Origin: JBHFEI01 sp041928815
Lineage (GTDB): Bacteria > Pseudomonadota > Alphaproteobacteria > Rhizobiales > Rhizobiaceae
Direction: 5' to 3'
NCBI RefSeq assembly: GCF_041928815.1
Contig: NZ_JBHFEI010000002.1
Coordinates: forward strand, 425,478-489,477
DNA: 64,000 nucleotides
Shown here: positions 43,865 through 51,385 of the stretch, piece by piece
How the letters are laid out: each line of letters opens with the position of its first letter
How positions within the stretch are numbered: the first letter of the stretch is position 1
Position numbers and translations under genes: made by a program
The notes under the pieces: generated by a model
What the model saw: the letters and a program-made list of their open reading frames with translations, nothing else
Databases searched by the model: none
Told to the model about the DNA's origin: nothing

Positions 43865-44443
43865 CTATCTGTTTTTCCCGGGAACCCAAAGGACGTCGCT
43901 TGCGCCTTTTTCATTCATGTAGCGGCCGGCGACGAAGAGGAAATCCGACAGCCGGTTGATATAGGCGAGCGCTGCGGCACTGACCGTCTCTCCCTCACTC
44001 GCCGCGAGCGCCACCATCTGGCGCTCCGCCCTCCGCGCGACGGTGCGGGCGACATGCAGCGCGGCCGAGGCGGCGCTGCCGCCCGGCAGCACGAAGGAGG
44101 TGAGGGGGGAAAGCTCGGCGTTCAGCAGGTCGATTTCCCGCTCCAGCCGCTCGACCTGGCTCTGCACGATACGCAGTGGCTCATAGGCGGGAGGCTTGCC
44201 GGTGTCGGGCGTCGCAAGATCGGCGCCGAGGTCGAAGAGGTCGTTCTGGATGCGCATCAGCATCGCGTCGACCGGATCTGCGCCCGCCGTCGACTGGCGG
44301 ACGAGGCCAAGCAGAGCGTTGGTCTCGTCGACGGTGCCGTAGGCCTCGACGCGGATGTCGTGCTTCGGGCGGCGCGGCCCGTCGACCAGGCCGGTCGTGC
44401 CGTCGTCGCCGGTGCGCGTGTAGATCTTGTTGAGCTTGACCAT
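43865..44443 (-). CDS. PduO-type cob(I)alamin adenosyltransferase
   Basis: A 192-residue enzyme that adenosylates cob(I)alamin (or cobyrinic derivatives) with ATP. The ATP-binding YTRTGDDGTTGL is at residues 8-19, VEAYGTVDETNALLG follows, and the cobalamin-side segment LPGGSAASAALHVARTVARRAER is intact. This is the PduO class, distinct from CobA/CobO. It complements the cobST genes elsewhere in the window. It follows the small HIG1-like gene by six bases. Confidence 0.95.
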   Translation of the reverse strand: MVKLNKIYTRTGDDGTTGLVDGPRRPKHDIRVEAYGTVDETNALLGLVRQSTAGADPVDAMLMRIQNDLFDLGADLATPDTGKPPAYEPLRIVQSQVERLEREIDLLNAELSPLTSFVLPGGSAASAALHVARTVARRAERQMVALAASEGETVSAAALAYINRLSDFLFVAGRYMNEKGASDVLWVPGKNR

Positions 44444-44449
44444 CGGTTC

Positions 44450-44647
44450 TCAGCGCCCCCCGCCGGTGATCCAGAGCGTCAGCATGATCAGCGCGATCGC
44501 GACCGCCTGCAGCAGCACGCGCGCCTGCATCAGTTTGTTGGAGAGGTTGGCGTCGCCGCCCTTGCCCATGTTGACGAGGCCGCGGACGAGGACGAGCGCG
44601 ACGAGGCCCATGACGAGCAATGTCAGGAAGGTGAGGAAGGAGGTCAT
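44450..44647 (-). CDS. Small twin-transmembrane protein (HIG1-like)
   Basis: A 65-residue protein with two membrane spans (about 5-23 and 42-60) joined by the polar loop GLVNMGKGGDANLSNKLMQAR, which carries the basic xNxLMxxR feature of the hypoxia-induced HIG1 family. Mitochondrial relatives associate with cytochrome oxidase; the bacterial role is not settled. It sits at the head of the run with cobalamin adenosyltransferase and rhomboid, a conserved alphaproteobacterial arrangement. Confidence 0.82.
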   Translation of the reverse strand: MTSFLTFLTLLVMGLVALVLVRGLVNMGKGGDANLSNKLMQARVLLQAVAIALIMLTLWITGGGR

Positions 44648-44670
44648 GCGGTTGTCCTTGGTCTGGGCCG

Positions 44671-45504
44671 TCAGCCGAGGCGGCCGATCAGCCGGTAGAA
44701 GAGGGAGGCCGGCAGGAGCTTCTTCAGAAGCGCGCCCTGCCGCGCCGGTGTTGTCACGATATAGTGCGGCTTCGGCGTTTTTGCCGTTAGCGCATGGCGC
44801 AGCACCGCATGCACCGCCTCCGGCCCGAGCTTGCCGCGCGCCGGTCCGCTCTCGCCCCTGAGGCGGCGCAGCTGCCGCTCGTATTCGGCCCGGTGCACCG
44901 AGCCCGCGACATCGATGTGGCGCTCGATATGGGTGAGGCTGTTGGCCATGAAGCGCGAGGCGATCGGGCCGGGCTCGATCAGGCTGACATGGATGCCGCT
45001 GCCCTCAAGCTCCATGCGCAGGGTCAGCGTCAGGCCCTCGAGCGCGAATTTCGAGGCATTGTAGGCGCCGCGCCAGCGATAGGGAACGATGCCGAGGATG
45101 GAGGAGCACTGGACGATGCGGCCATGGCCCTGCCGGCGCATCACCGGGACGATCCGGCGTGTCAGGTCGTGCCAGCCGACGACGTTGGTTTCCAGCTGCA
45201 GCCGCAGCGCCTCGACCGGCAGGTCCTCCACGGCGCCGGCCTGCCCGTAGGCGCCGTTGTTGAACAGGGCGTCGAGCCTGCCGCCGGTGCGTTCCATGAC
45301 GTCGGCGACGAGGCGGGCAATGCTGTCGCCGTCGGTGTAGTCCATCAGGAAGGTCTCGATCCCCTCCGCCTCGAGGCCCGCCCGGTCCTCCTGCCGGCGG
45401 ACGGTGGCGAAAACGCGCCAGCCCTCGGTCTTCAGCGCACGTGCGCAATGCGCGCCGATGCCCGAGGAGCATCCGGTAACGATAATGCTGCGTATGACGG
45501 CCAT
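44671..45504 (-). CDS. SDR-family NAD(P)-dependent oxidoreductase
   Basis: A 277-residue classical short-chain dehydrogenase/reductase. The cofactor motif TGCSSGIG is at 10-17, FNNGAYG replaces the usual NNAG, and the active site has Ser in QCSSILG and YNASK (Tyr, Lys). The C-terminal HYIVTTPARQGALLKKLLPASLF resembles the group of SDRs acting on lipid or steroid-like substrates, but substrate is not assignable. It is divergent from the BrkB-family gene. Confidence 0.9.
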   Translation of the reverse strand: MAVIRSIIVTGCSSGIGAHCARALKTEGWRVFATVRRQEDRAGLEAEGIETFLMDYTDGDSIARLVADVMERTGGRLDALFNNGAYGQAGAVEDLPVEALRLQLETNVVGWHDLTRRIVPVMRRQGHGRIVQCSSILGIVPYRWRGAYNASKFALEGLTLTLRMELEGSGIHVSLIEPGPIASRFMANSLTHIERHIDVAGSVHRAEYERQLRRLRGESGPARGKLGPEAVHAVLRHALTAKTPKPHYIVTTPARQGALLKKLLPASLFYRLIGRLG

Positions 45505-45629
45505 CGGGCGGCGTTCCCTGTGGAAATCGCTATCCTCCATCCCATATTGATGCGGGTGATGGAAAGCAATTGCGTCACAATCGCCGGGCTCGATGATGTC
45601 GATGCCATGCTGACGACGATGGAGACAGA

Positions 45630-46544
45630 ATGCCGGCAATCCTTCGCATCGCCTGGAAGGTGACCTTCGACGCCCTCTGGCATTTCAGCGAGGACGACGG
45701 CTGGGCGATGGCCAGCCATGTGGCGCTGTCGCTGCTGCTGGCGATGTTTCCCTTCCTCATCTTCGGCACAGCGATGGCGAGTTTTCTCGGCGCCGACCAG
45801 TTCGCCGACACCGCCGTGCACCTGATCTTCGACTCCTGGCCCGAATCGATCGCCGAGCCGATTTCCCGCGAGGTGGTGCAGGTGCTGACCATCCCGCGCG
45901 GCGGCCTGCTGACGGTCTCGGTGCTGGCGGCGGCCTATTTCGCCTCGAACGGCGTCGAGGCGCTGCGCGTCTCGCTGAACCGGGCCTACCGGGTCGCCGA
46001 GACGCGCGCCTGGTACCGCACGCGGCTCGCAAGCCTCGGCTTCGTCATCGCCGGCGTTCTGATCCTCGCCATGGTCAGCGTACTGCTCGTCGCGGTGCCG
46101 CTGGCGGTGACCTATGCGGAGAAATGGGTGCCGCAGCTTTCGACGGTGCTCGAAGTGGTGGACAGCTGGGGCCTCGCCGGCGTCATCCTGCTGCTGGTCG
46201 CCGGCCTGTTCGTTTCCCATCTCTGGCTGCCCGCCGGCCGGCGCAAGGTGATGGACGTCGTCCCCGGCATCCTGCTGACGCTCGCCTTCTGGACGGTCGG
46301 CGCCTATGGGTTCGCCTCCTACCTCGCGAGCTTCGCCAATTACGTCTCCACCTATGCCGGCCTCGCCTCGATCATGGTGGCGCTCGTCTTCCTCTACATG
46401 CTCGGCGCGATCTTCATCATCGGCGCGGAGTTCAACGCCGCGATCATGAAGTTCAAGGTGAAGCGGCTGGTGCTGTCCAGCCTGCGCGGGCGCCGGCGCG
46501 CCGGCGATCACGACGAGGAAGCCAGGCTCAAGGCGGCGCAGTAA
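45630..46544 (+). CDS. YihY/BrkB-family membrane protein
   Basis: A 304-residue inner-membrane protein with six predicted spans. Family blocks include the early DGWAMASHVALSLLLAMFPFLIF, the FASNGVEALRVSLNRAYRV segment and the terminal YASIMVALVFLYMLGAIFIIGAEFNAA-type block. The name ribonuclease BN once used for this family is a misassignment. Function unknown. Divergent from the SDR gene with a 125-base spacer. Confidence 0.9.
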   Translation: MPAILRIAWKVTFDALWHFSEDDGWAMASHVALSLLLAMFPFLIFGTAMASFLGADQFADTAVHLIFDSWPESIAEPISREVVQVLTIPRGGLLTVSVLAAAYFASNGVEALRVSLNRAYRVAETRAWYRTRLASLGFVIAGVLILAMVSVLLVAVPLAVTYAEKWVPQLSTVLEVVDSWGLAGVILLLVAGLFVSHLWLPAGRRKVMDVVPGILLTLAFWTVGAYGFASYLASFANYVSTYAGLASIMVALVFLYMLGAIFIIGAEFNAAIMKFKVKRLVLSSLRGRRRAGDHDEEARLKAAQ

Positions 46545-46551
46545 AAAAAGG

Positions 46552-47424
46552 TCAGCGAAGGGCGGCGCACACGTCCTCTGGCGTCCATCCCCTGGCGCGC
46601 AGTGCAGAAAGCGCAGTGTCGCCGTTGCTCTTCGAGAGCTTTCGCCCGTCGGCGGCGAGCATCAGCCGGTGATGGCGGTAGCGCGGGGCGGGAAGCGCGA
46701 GCAGCGCCTGCAGCAGCCGGTGTACGGAGGTCGCGTGGTAGAGATCGCGGCCGCGCACCACGTCGGTGACGCCCTGCAGGGCATCGTCGACGGTGACCGC
46801 GAGATGGTAGCTCGGCGCACCGTCCGGCCGCATCAGCACCACGTCTCCCCAGGCGCCGGGGTCGGCGTGGACGGAACGGTCCGGATCGCCGGGCCCGATC
46901 CCGCCTTCCGTCCAGAACAATTCGAAGCCGGCCCGGGCGAGCGCCGCCTCCATGTCGAGCCGCCATGCATGCGGCCGGCCCTCGGCGAGGAGGTCTGCGC
47001 GCTCGGCCTCCGGGCGCTGCCGATCATGCGGCGGATAGTGCGGGGCGCCGTCCGGATCATGCGGCCAGTCGATGCCTTGGACGGCACCCCGGACCTCGCC
47101 CCGCGTCAGGAAGGCGGGATAGACGAGGCCCGCCGCGCGAAGCTGCTCGAAGGCCTGCCGGTAGACGTCGAAATGGGCGCTCTGGCGCCGCACCGGCTCC
47201 TCCCAGGCGATGCCGAGCCAGCGCAGGTCCTCGACGATCGCCGCCTCGTAGGCCGGCCGGCAGCGGGCGAGGTCGATATCCTCGATGCGCAGCAGCAGGC
47301 GGCCGCCTGCCGCATGGGCCATCCCCGCATTGGTCAGCGCGGACAAGGCGTGGCCGAGGTGCAGGTGGCCGTTCGGGCTGGGCGCGAAGCGGAAAACGGG
47401 TTGCGGTGCGGGGACTGCGTGCAT
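46552..47424 (-). CDS. gluQRS: Glutamyl-queuosine tRNA(Asp) synthetase
   Basis: A 290-residue truncated class I synthetase that attaches glutamate to queuosine-34 of tRNA-Asp. The HIGH-equivalent HLHLGH is at residues 20-25 and KLSKS about 35 residues from the end; no anticodon-binding domain is present, as expected. The zinc-ligand cysteines of the E. coli protein are absent at YPAFLTRGEVRG. With the candidate preQ1-controlled transporter at 12.4 kb, this is the second queuosine-pathway gene here. Convergent with BrkB. Confidence 0.9.
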   Translation of the reverse strand: MHAVPAPQPVFRFAPSPNGHLHLGHALSALTNAGMAHAAGGRLLLRIEDIDLARCRPAYEAAIVEDLRWLGIAWEEPVRRQSAHFDVYRQAFEQLRAAGLVYPAFLTRGEVRGAVQGIDWPHDPDGAPHYPPHDRQRPEAERADLLAEGRPHAWRLDMEAALARAGFELFWTEGGIGPGDPDRSVHADPGAWGDVVLMRPDGAPSYHLAVTVDDALQGVTDVVRGRDLYHATSVHRLLQALLALPAPRYRHHRLMLAADGRKLSKSNGDTALSALRARGWTPEDVCAALR

Positions 47425-47480
47425 GATGATCCCATGCCATGAACGGCGGCGGCCGTCACCATCGGCCATGAGGGAACGGA

Positions 47481-48131
47481 ATGCGGATCATCGCGACGGA
47501 GGGGGATATCGCGGACGGACTGGCGGCGCTGCTCCGCCTCGACCCGCGCCTCGAACCGGTTTTCGAGGCTGCCGGTCCGGTGCCGCTGCGCCGCTCCCCG
47601 CCGGGCTATGCCGGGCTTGCCCGCATCATCGTCGGGCAGATGGTGTCGCGGGCGAGCGCGCAAGCGATCTGGGCGCGGCTCGAGGCGGTCTTCGGCACGA
47701 TCGATGCGGAGACGCTCGCGGGCCTTGGCGAACCGGACGCGGCGCGTGCCGGCCTCTCCCGCGCCAAGGCCCGGGCACTTCGTGCCGCCGCTACAGCTTG
47801 TGTCGAGGAGGAAATCGATCTCGACCGGATCTGCCGTGTGCCTGAGGCTGTCGCGAGGGCGGAACTGACGGCGCTCGACGGCATCGGCCCCTGGACGGCG
47901 GAGGTCTATCTTCTGACCTGCGCCGGTCATCCCGACATCTTCCCGGCCGGCGATGTCGCGCTCAGGCGTGCCGTGCAGCACGGCTTTCGCCTTGCCGACC
48001 GGCCTTCTGTGCGCGATCTCGCCAGCGCAGCCGGGGTCTGGGCGCCGTGGCGCAGCGTCGCCGCCAGGCTCTTCTGGAGCTATTACGCCCATGCCATGGC
48101 CCGTGGTCCCGTTGCCTTGACAGCGCCATGA
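47481..48131 (+). CDS. DNA-3-methyladenine glycosylase II (AlkA-like, HhH-GPD)
   Basis: A 216-residue base-excision repair glycosylase. The helix-hairpin-helix LDGIGPWTAEVYLL and the catalytic Asp158 in AGDVALRRAV define the HhH-GPD family; VGQMVSRASAQAIWARL is a recognised AlkA-like block. There is no iron-sulfur Cys cluster, and the N-terminal AlkA domain is missing, so it belongs to the short subgroup. Divergent from gluQRS with 56 bases between starts. Confidence 0.9.
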   Translation: MRIIATEGDIADGLAALLRLDPRLEPVFEAAGPVPLRRSPPGYAGLARIIVGQMVSRASAQAIWARLEAVFGTIDAETLAGLGEPDAARAGLSRAKARALRAAATACVEEEIDLDRICRVPEAVARAELTALDGIGPWTAEVYLLTCAGHPDIFPAGDVALRRAVQHGFRLADRPSVRDLASAAGVWAPWRSVAARLFWSYYAHAMARGPVALTAP

Positions 48132-48222
48132 AAAAGCAGGACCTTCCGATCCGGCTTCACAATCATGTTGCAACGCACTCCCTATATCTGGTGGTGGAAG
48201 CCGAATCGATCAGGAGAGTCGA

Positions 48223-48780
48223 TTGACGATTGCAGTGTCCCCGCAGGCCCTCCCGGCGCTCGTGCTGAACGCGGACTATCGGCCTCTGAGCTACTATCCC
48301 CTGTCGCTGTGGTCCTGGCAGGATGCGATCAAGGCCGTGTTTCTCGACCGCGTGACCATCATCGCCGAATACGATCAGGCCGTCTCGTCGCCGAGCTTCT
48401 CGATGAAGCTGCCGAGCGTGGTCTGCCTGAAGAGCTATGTACAGCCCTCGCGCCATCCGGCGTTCACCCGGTTCAACGTCTTCCTGCGCGACCGGTTCGA
48501 ATGCCAGTATTGCGGCTCGAAGGAGGACCTGACCTTCGACCACGTGATCCCGCGCTGCTGCGGCGGCGAGACCACCTGGGAGAACGTGGTCGCCGCCTGC
48601 TCGCCCTGCAATCTGCGCAAGGGCGGCAAGCTACCGCGCCAGGCCGCCATGTTTCCGAGCCAGAAGCCCTACCATCCGACCGTGCAGGACCTGCACAACA
48701 ACGGCCGGCTGTTCCCGCCGAATTATCTCCACGAGAGCTGGATGGACTATCTCTACTGGGATGTCGAGCTGCAGCCCTGA
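48223..48780 (+). CDS. HNH endonuclease family protein
   Basis: A 185-residue protein with TTG as start, supported by AGGAG eight bases upstream. The N-terminal half has LVLNADYRPLSYYPLSLWSW, a block shared by a widespread HNH group. The nuclease core has Cys94, Cys97 (CQYC), the DH pair (Asp106, His107), Asn121 and CSPCN (Cys126, Cys129), i.e. a zinc-stabilised HNH. It is conserved as a stand-alone chromosomal gene in alphaproteobacteria; the biological role is unknown. Nearby alkA may hint at DNA repair. Confidence 0.9.
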   Translation: MTIAVSPQALPALVLNADYRPLSYYPLSLWSWQDAIKAVFLDRVTIIAEYDQAVSSPSFSMKLPSVVCLKSYVQPSRHPAFTRFNVFLRDRFECQYCGSKEDLTFDHVIPRCCGGETTWENVVAACSPCNLRKGGKLPRQAAMFPSQKPYHPTVQDLHNNGRLFPPNYLHESWMDYLYWDVELQP

Positions 48781-48840
48781 TCCCGTTCAGGTTCTGCGGC
48801 AATATGATGCGTCACCCCCGTCGGGGTGGCGTATTCGCGT

Positions 48841-49362
48841 TCAGCGACGGGCGGTCGCACCCCTGAAGGCGATCGCCGCGAGGACGAGGCTCGCGATCAC
48901 GTTCCAGCCGGCGAAGGACAGGCCGAGGACGCGCAGCGCCGCATCGGTGCAGGAGGGGCCGTGCTTGCTGTCGAGATCGGAGAGGAGATCGCCGACATTG
49001 CTCGACACGCCCTGCGCCGTGGTGGCGCAACTGGCCGGGCCTTCCCAAAAATGCCATTCGACCCCGGCGTGGTAGACGCCCATGCCGGCGCCGACCAGCA
49101 TCAGGATGCCGATCACGGCGAGGAGCGCGCGGGTCACGCCCTTCGGCAGGCGCGCCGCCGCGCTGATGACGGCGAGCAGGCCGAGCGGGATGCCCCAGTA
49201 ATAGGGCGTGCGCTGCATCAGGCAGAGCGCGCAGGGGATGTAGCCGCCGAGATGCTCGAAGGCGAGCGCGCCGCCGACGGTTGCCGCCATGCCGAGCGTC
49301 ACCAAGACGGCGGAGGCGGTCACAGGATAGGCGGCGAGGCGGTCGAAGGAGGGGGAAGCCAT
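48841..49362 (-). CDS. DsbB-family disulfide bond formation protein
   Basis: A 173-residue inner-membrane quinone-linked oxidase with four spans. The first redox pair CALC (Cys44, Cys47) is followed by LMQRTPYYWG, the quinone-site block. A second pair, in the periplasmic loop (SCATTAQ and PSCTDAA), completes the DsbB layout. It should reoxidise a DsbA-type protein that is not in the window. It lies 18 bases after the DedA-like gene. Confidence 0.92.
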   Translation of the reverse strand: MASPSFDRLAAYPVTASAVLVTLGMAATVGGALAFEHLGGYIPCALCLMQRTPYYWGIPLGLLAVISAAARLPKGVTRALLAVIGILMLVGAGMGVYHAGVEWHFWEGPASCATTAQGVSSNVGDLLSDLDSKHGPSCTDAALRVLGLSFAGWNVIASLVLAAIAFRGATARR

Positions 49363-49380
49363 GGGAACTCCGATGCGCCG

Positions 49381-49968
49381 TCAGGCGAAGACGCGGTAGG
49401 CGGCGAAGGCGACGATCAGCACCGCGCAGGCGACGCCCGCGATCATGCCGAGCCGCTTCTCGATGAAGTGGCGGATGTTCTCGCCGTAATTGCGCAAGAG
49501 CCAGGCGAGGAGCAGGAAGCGCGCGCCGCGCGCGACGATCGCCGAGACGATGAACAGGCCGAGATTGACCCCCATGGCCCCGGCAAGGATCGTCACCACC
49601 TTGATCGGCGGCAGGTGGGACAGGCCCGACGTGACGAGCAGGAGCAGCAGGGTTTCATAGCCGACGGAGACCTTGAGCGCCTCGAACGTGTCGAGCTTGC
49701 CGTAGAATTCGAGGACGGGGGCCGCGATCGCCTCGAAGGCGTAGTGGCCGATATACCAGCCGGCGATGCCGCCGAGCACGGAGAAGATCGTCGCCACGAT
49801 CGCATAGCGCCAGGCCCGTTCGGGGCGCGACAGGGCCATCGGCAGGAAGAGGACGTCGGCCGGCACGAGGAAGAAGGAGCTTTCGACGAAGGCGATGACG
49901 GCAAGCCAGACCTCGGCGGATTTACGCGCGGCGAGCGACATGGTCCAGTCGTAGAGGCGGCGTAGCAT
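49381..49968 (-). CDS. YqaA-type DedA/SNARE-associated family membrane protein
   Basis: A 195-residue membrane protein with about four to five spans. The VESSFFLVPADVLFLPMAL block and GWYIGHYAFEAIAAP are characteristic of the YqaA branch of the DedA superfamily; members are linked with membrane-lipid scrambling or membrane homeostasis. The gene shares strand and a short 18-base gap with dsbB, consistent with a two-gene unit. Confidence 0.9.
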   Translation of the reverse strand: MLRRLYDWTMSLAARKSAEVWLAVIAFVESSFFLVPADVLFLPMALSRPERAWRYAIVATIFSVLGGIAGWYIGHYAFEAIAAPVLEFYGKLDTFEALKVSVGYETLLLLLVTSGLSHLPPIKVVTILAGAMGVNLGLFIVSAIVARGARFLLLAWLLRNYGENIRHFIEKRLGMIAGVACAVLIVAFAAYRVFA

Positions 49969-50178
49969 GGCGGTTCCGTCGTTCTCAGGCTCAAGAGGGC
50001 GACCGGCACCGGTCGGTATGACGGCGCGCGTCGGCGGCAGGACGATGTTAGGCCGTCTTGCGTGAATCCCGGTTTAACGGCGACCGCTTTAGGCGCCTTT
50101 GGCCGGTCTGTAAACGGCACCGTCGGGACGCGGTCTCACGCTTTCGTGACGCCGTGCCGGCAGGCCGGAAAAACCCGG

Positions 50179-50207
50179 TTGACCGCAGTGAAACCCTTCG
50201 TGTACAC
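50179..50207 (+). promoter_or_regulatory. Candidate promoter of tRNA-Leu
   Basis: TTGACC (50179-50184), 17 bases, GTACAC (50202-50207), ending 28 bases upstream of the mature tRNA 5' end. The -35 is good and the -10 weak (TACACG with 18-base spacing is an alternative). Confidence 0.45.
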
Positions 50208-50235
50208 GCGGGGAACCGCCCTTGCGGGCGGCCGT

Positions 50236-50320
50236 GCGGGTGTGGTGGAATTGGTAGACGCGCCGGACTCAAAATCCGGTTCCGAAAGGAGTGTCGGTTC
50301 GACCCCGACCACCCGCACCA
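50236..50320 (+). tRNA. tRNA-Leu (anticodon CAA)
   Basis: An 85-base cloverleaf with encoded CCA. The acceptor stem GCGGGTG/CACCCGC is perfect. The anticodon stem CCGGA/TCCGG encloses CTCAAAA, so the anticodon is CAA, reading UUG. A variable arm (TTCCGAAAGGAG) and T-arm with GGTTCGACCCC follow, as expected for a class II tRNA-Leu. T-rich sequence starts two bases after CCA. Confidence 0.96.
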
Positions 50321-50480
50321 GTTTATTTTTCTCATGCAGTGATTTCAATGCGCGCTCCGTGGCGCCGGTGCAGATCATGACGTCATGAACGAATCTACGC
50401 GACACGATGCACGAGGGGTCCTCCTTCGCGCCGGGAGGCCGACCGCCTGCAATACGTGATCGCATCCTCCGGAGACGGCT

Positions 50481-51215
50481 TTGTTTTTGCGAACATTTCA
50501 TTTCATGCTGCGCAATGTCGGGACCTATCTGGGCCTGAATGCGCTTCTTCTTCTCACGGTGACAATTCCGGAAATATTTCCCGCTCTCGACTCGTTCGGA
50601 GAGGCAAGCATTGTCATGTTTCACCTCCTGACGTTCATGGTTCAGAAGGCGGAGATTTTCAATGTCGACCTCTCGAAGCTCAATCGAATCTTCGGCGTCC
50701 GCCCGCAGACCGGCCTTGTCTCTCACATGCTGAGATATATCGTGACGGTGTTTTTGGCGCTGTCCGTGTCCGCGGTCGTGTCCCTCGCGGTGATCCTGGG
50801 TCTTGGATTTTCCGCGAAAAGCCTGTTGTTCGTCGTAGTCTTCGCTGTCCTCTTTGTAGGCGCGCAGGCTGCGGTGCTCGCCCTTGCGGGCACATGGCTG
50901 CCGGCGGCGATCCACGGCCACGCCTCCAGCCTTTCGTCCGCGATCTCCCGGGGAAAAGTGGGGTTCCTGTCCCGGTTCTTCAGGATCGCCCTCGCCTTGG
51001 TCGTCCCGCTCGTGCTGACGCTCGCCGTCATTCTGTCGTTTCCCGGAGACGCCGGGCTGCTTTTTTTCGCGGGCGGGCGCCTGAACATTGCCCTGACGGC
51101 CGGTTTTCTTCTTCTGACCCTCGTCCAGTCCTTCGCCGTCACCTATGTCGCGCTCCTGCTCGCGCGCCAGTACATCGATGCCGCCCGGCCGGACGTCGCG
51201 TCGCTGCGGCCGTAA
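50481..51215 (+). CDS. Orphan polytopic membrane protein next to tRNA-Leu
   Basis: A 244-residue membrane protein with about five or six hydrophobic spans and no motif I recognise. The proposed TTG start (reading MFLRTFHFML) has GGAG 7 bases upstream; ATG at 50505 is an alternative. The early part of the gene is visibly less GC-rich and uses more TTT, ATT and TCA-type codons than neighbours. One segment (KSLLFVVVFAVLFVGAQAAVLALAG) is strongly hydrophobic. Position immediately 3' of a tRNA gene and unusual composition suggest recent acquisition, but no integrase is present. Confidence 0.6.
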   Translation: MFLRTFHFMLRNVGTYLGLNALLLLTVTIPEIFPALDSFGEASIVMFHLLTFMVQKAEIFNVDLSKLNRIFGVRPQTGLVSHMLRYIVTVFLALSVSAVVSLAVILGLGFSAKSLLFVVVFAVLFVGAQAAVLALAGTWLPAAIHGHASSLSSAISRGKVGFLSRFFRIALALVVPLVLTLAVILSFPGDAGLLFFAGGRLNIALTAGFLLLTLVQSFAVTYVALLLARQYIDAARPDVASLRP

Positions 51216-51385
51216 TGGGCCCCGCCTTTCGCCTGCCATTGCCTGACGGATGTCTTTTGGATATGAGACGCCGCAACTTCCGGCACACGGGCGCGGTCTG
51301 AACAGGCAGCGCCGCCGTCGACCGGAAGACTTCACCGACGGCCGCGCATCTTGCTCGCGGCCGGAAACCGATACCGGAATTCGAC

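Noticed and set aside
50300..51385. Possible attachment-site duplication downstream of tRNA-Leu
   Set aside because: No second copy of the tRNA 3' end was found by eye up to lysC, and no integrase is present.
51216..51385. Lysine or SAM riboswitch upstream of lysC
   Set aside because: 170 bases without a lysine-aptamer (L box) core or SAM-II-like pseudoknot that I could recognise.
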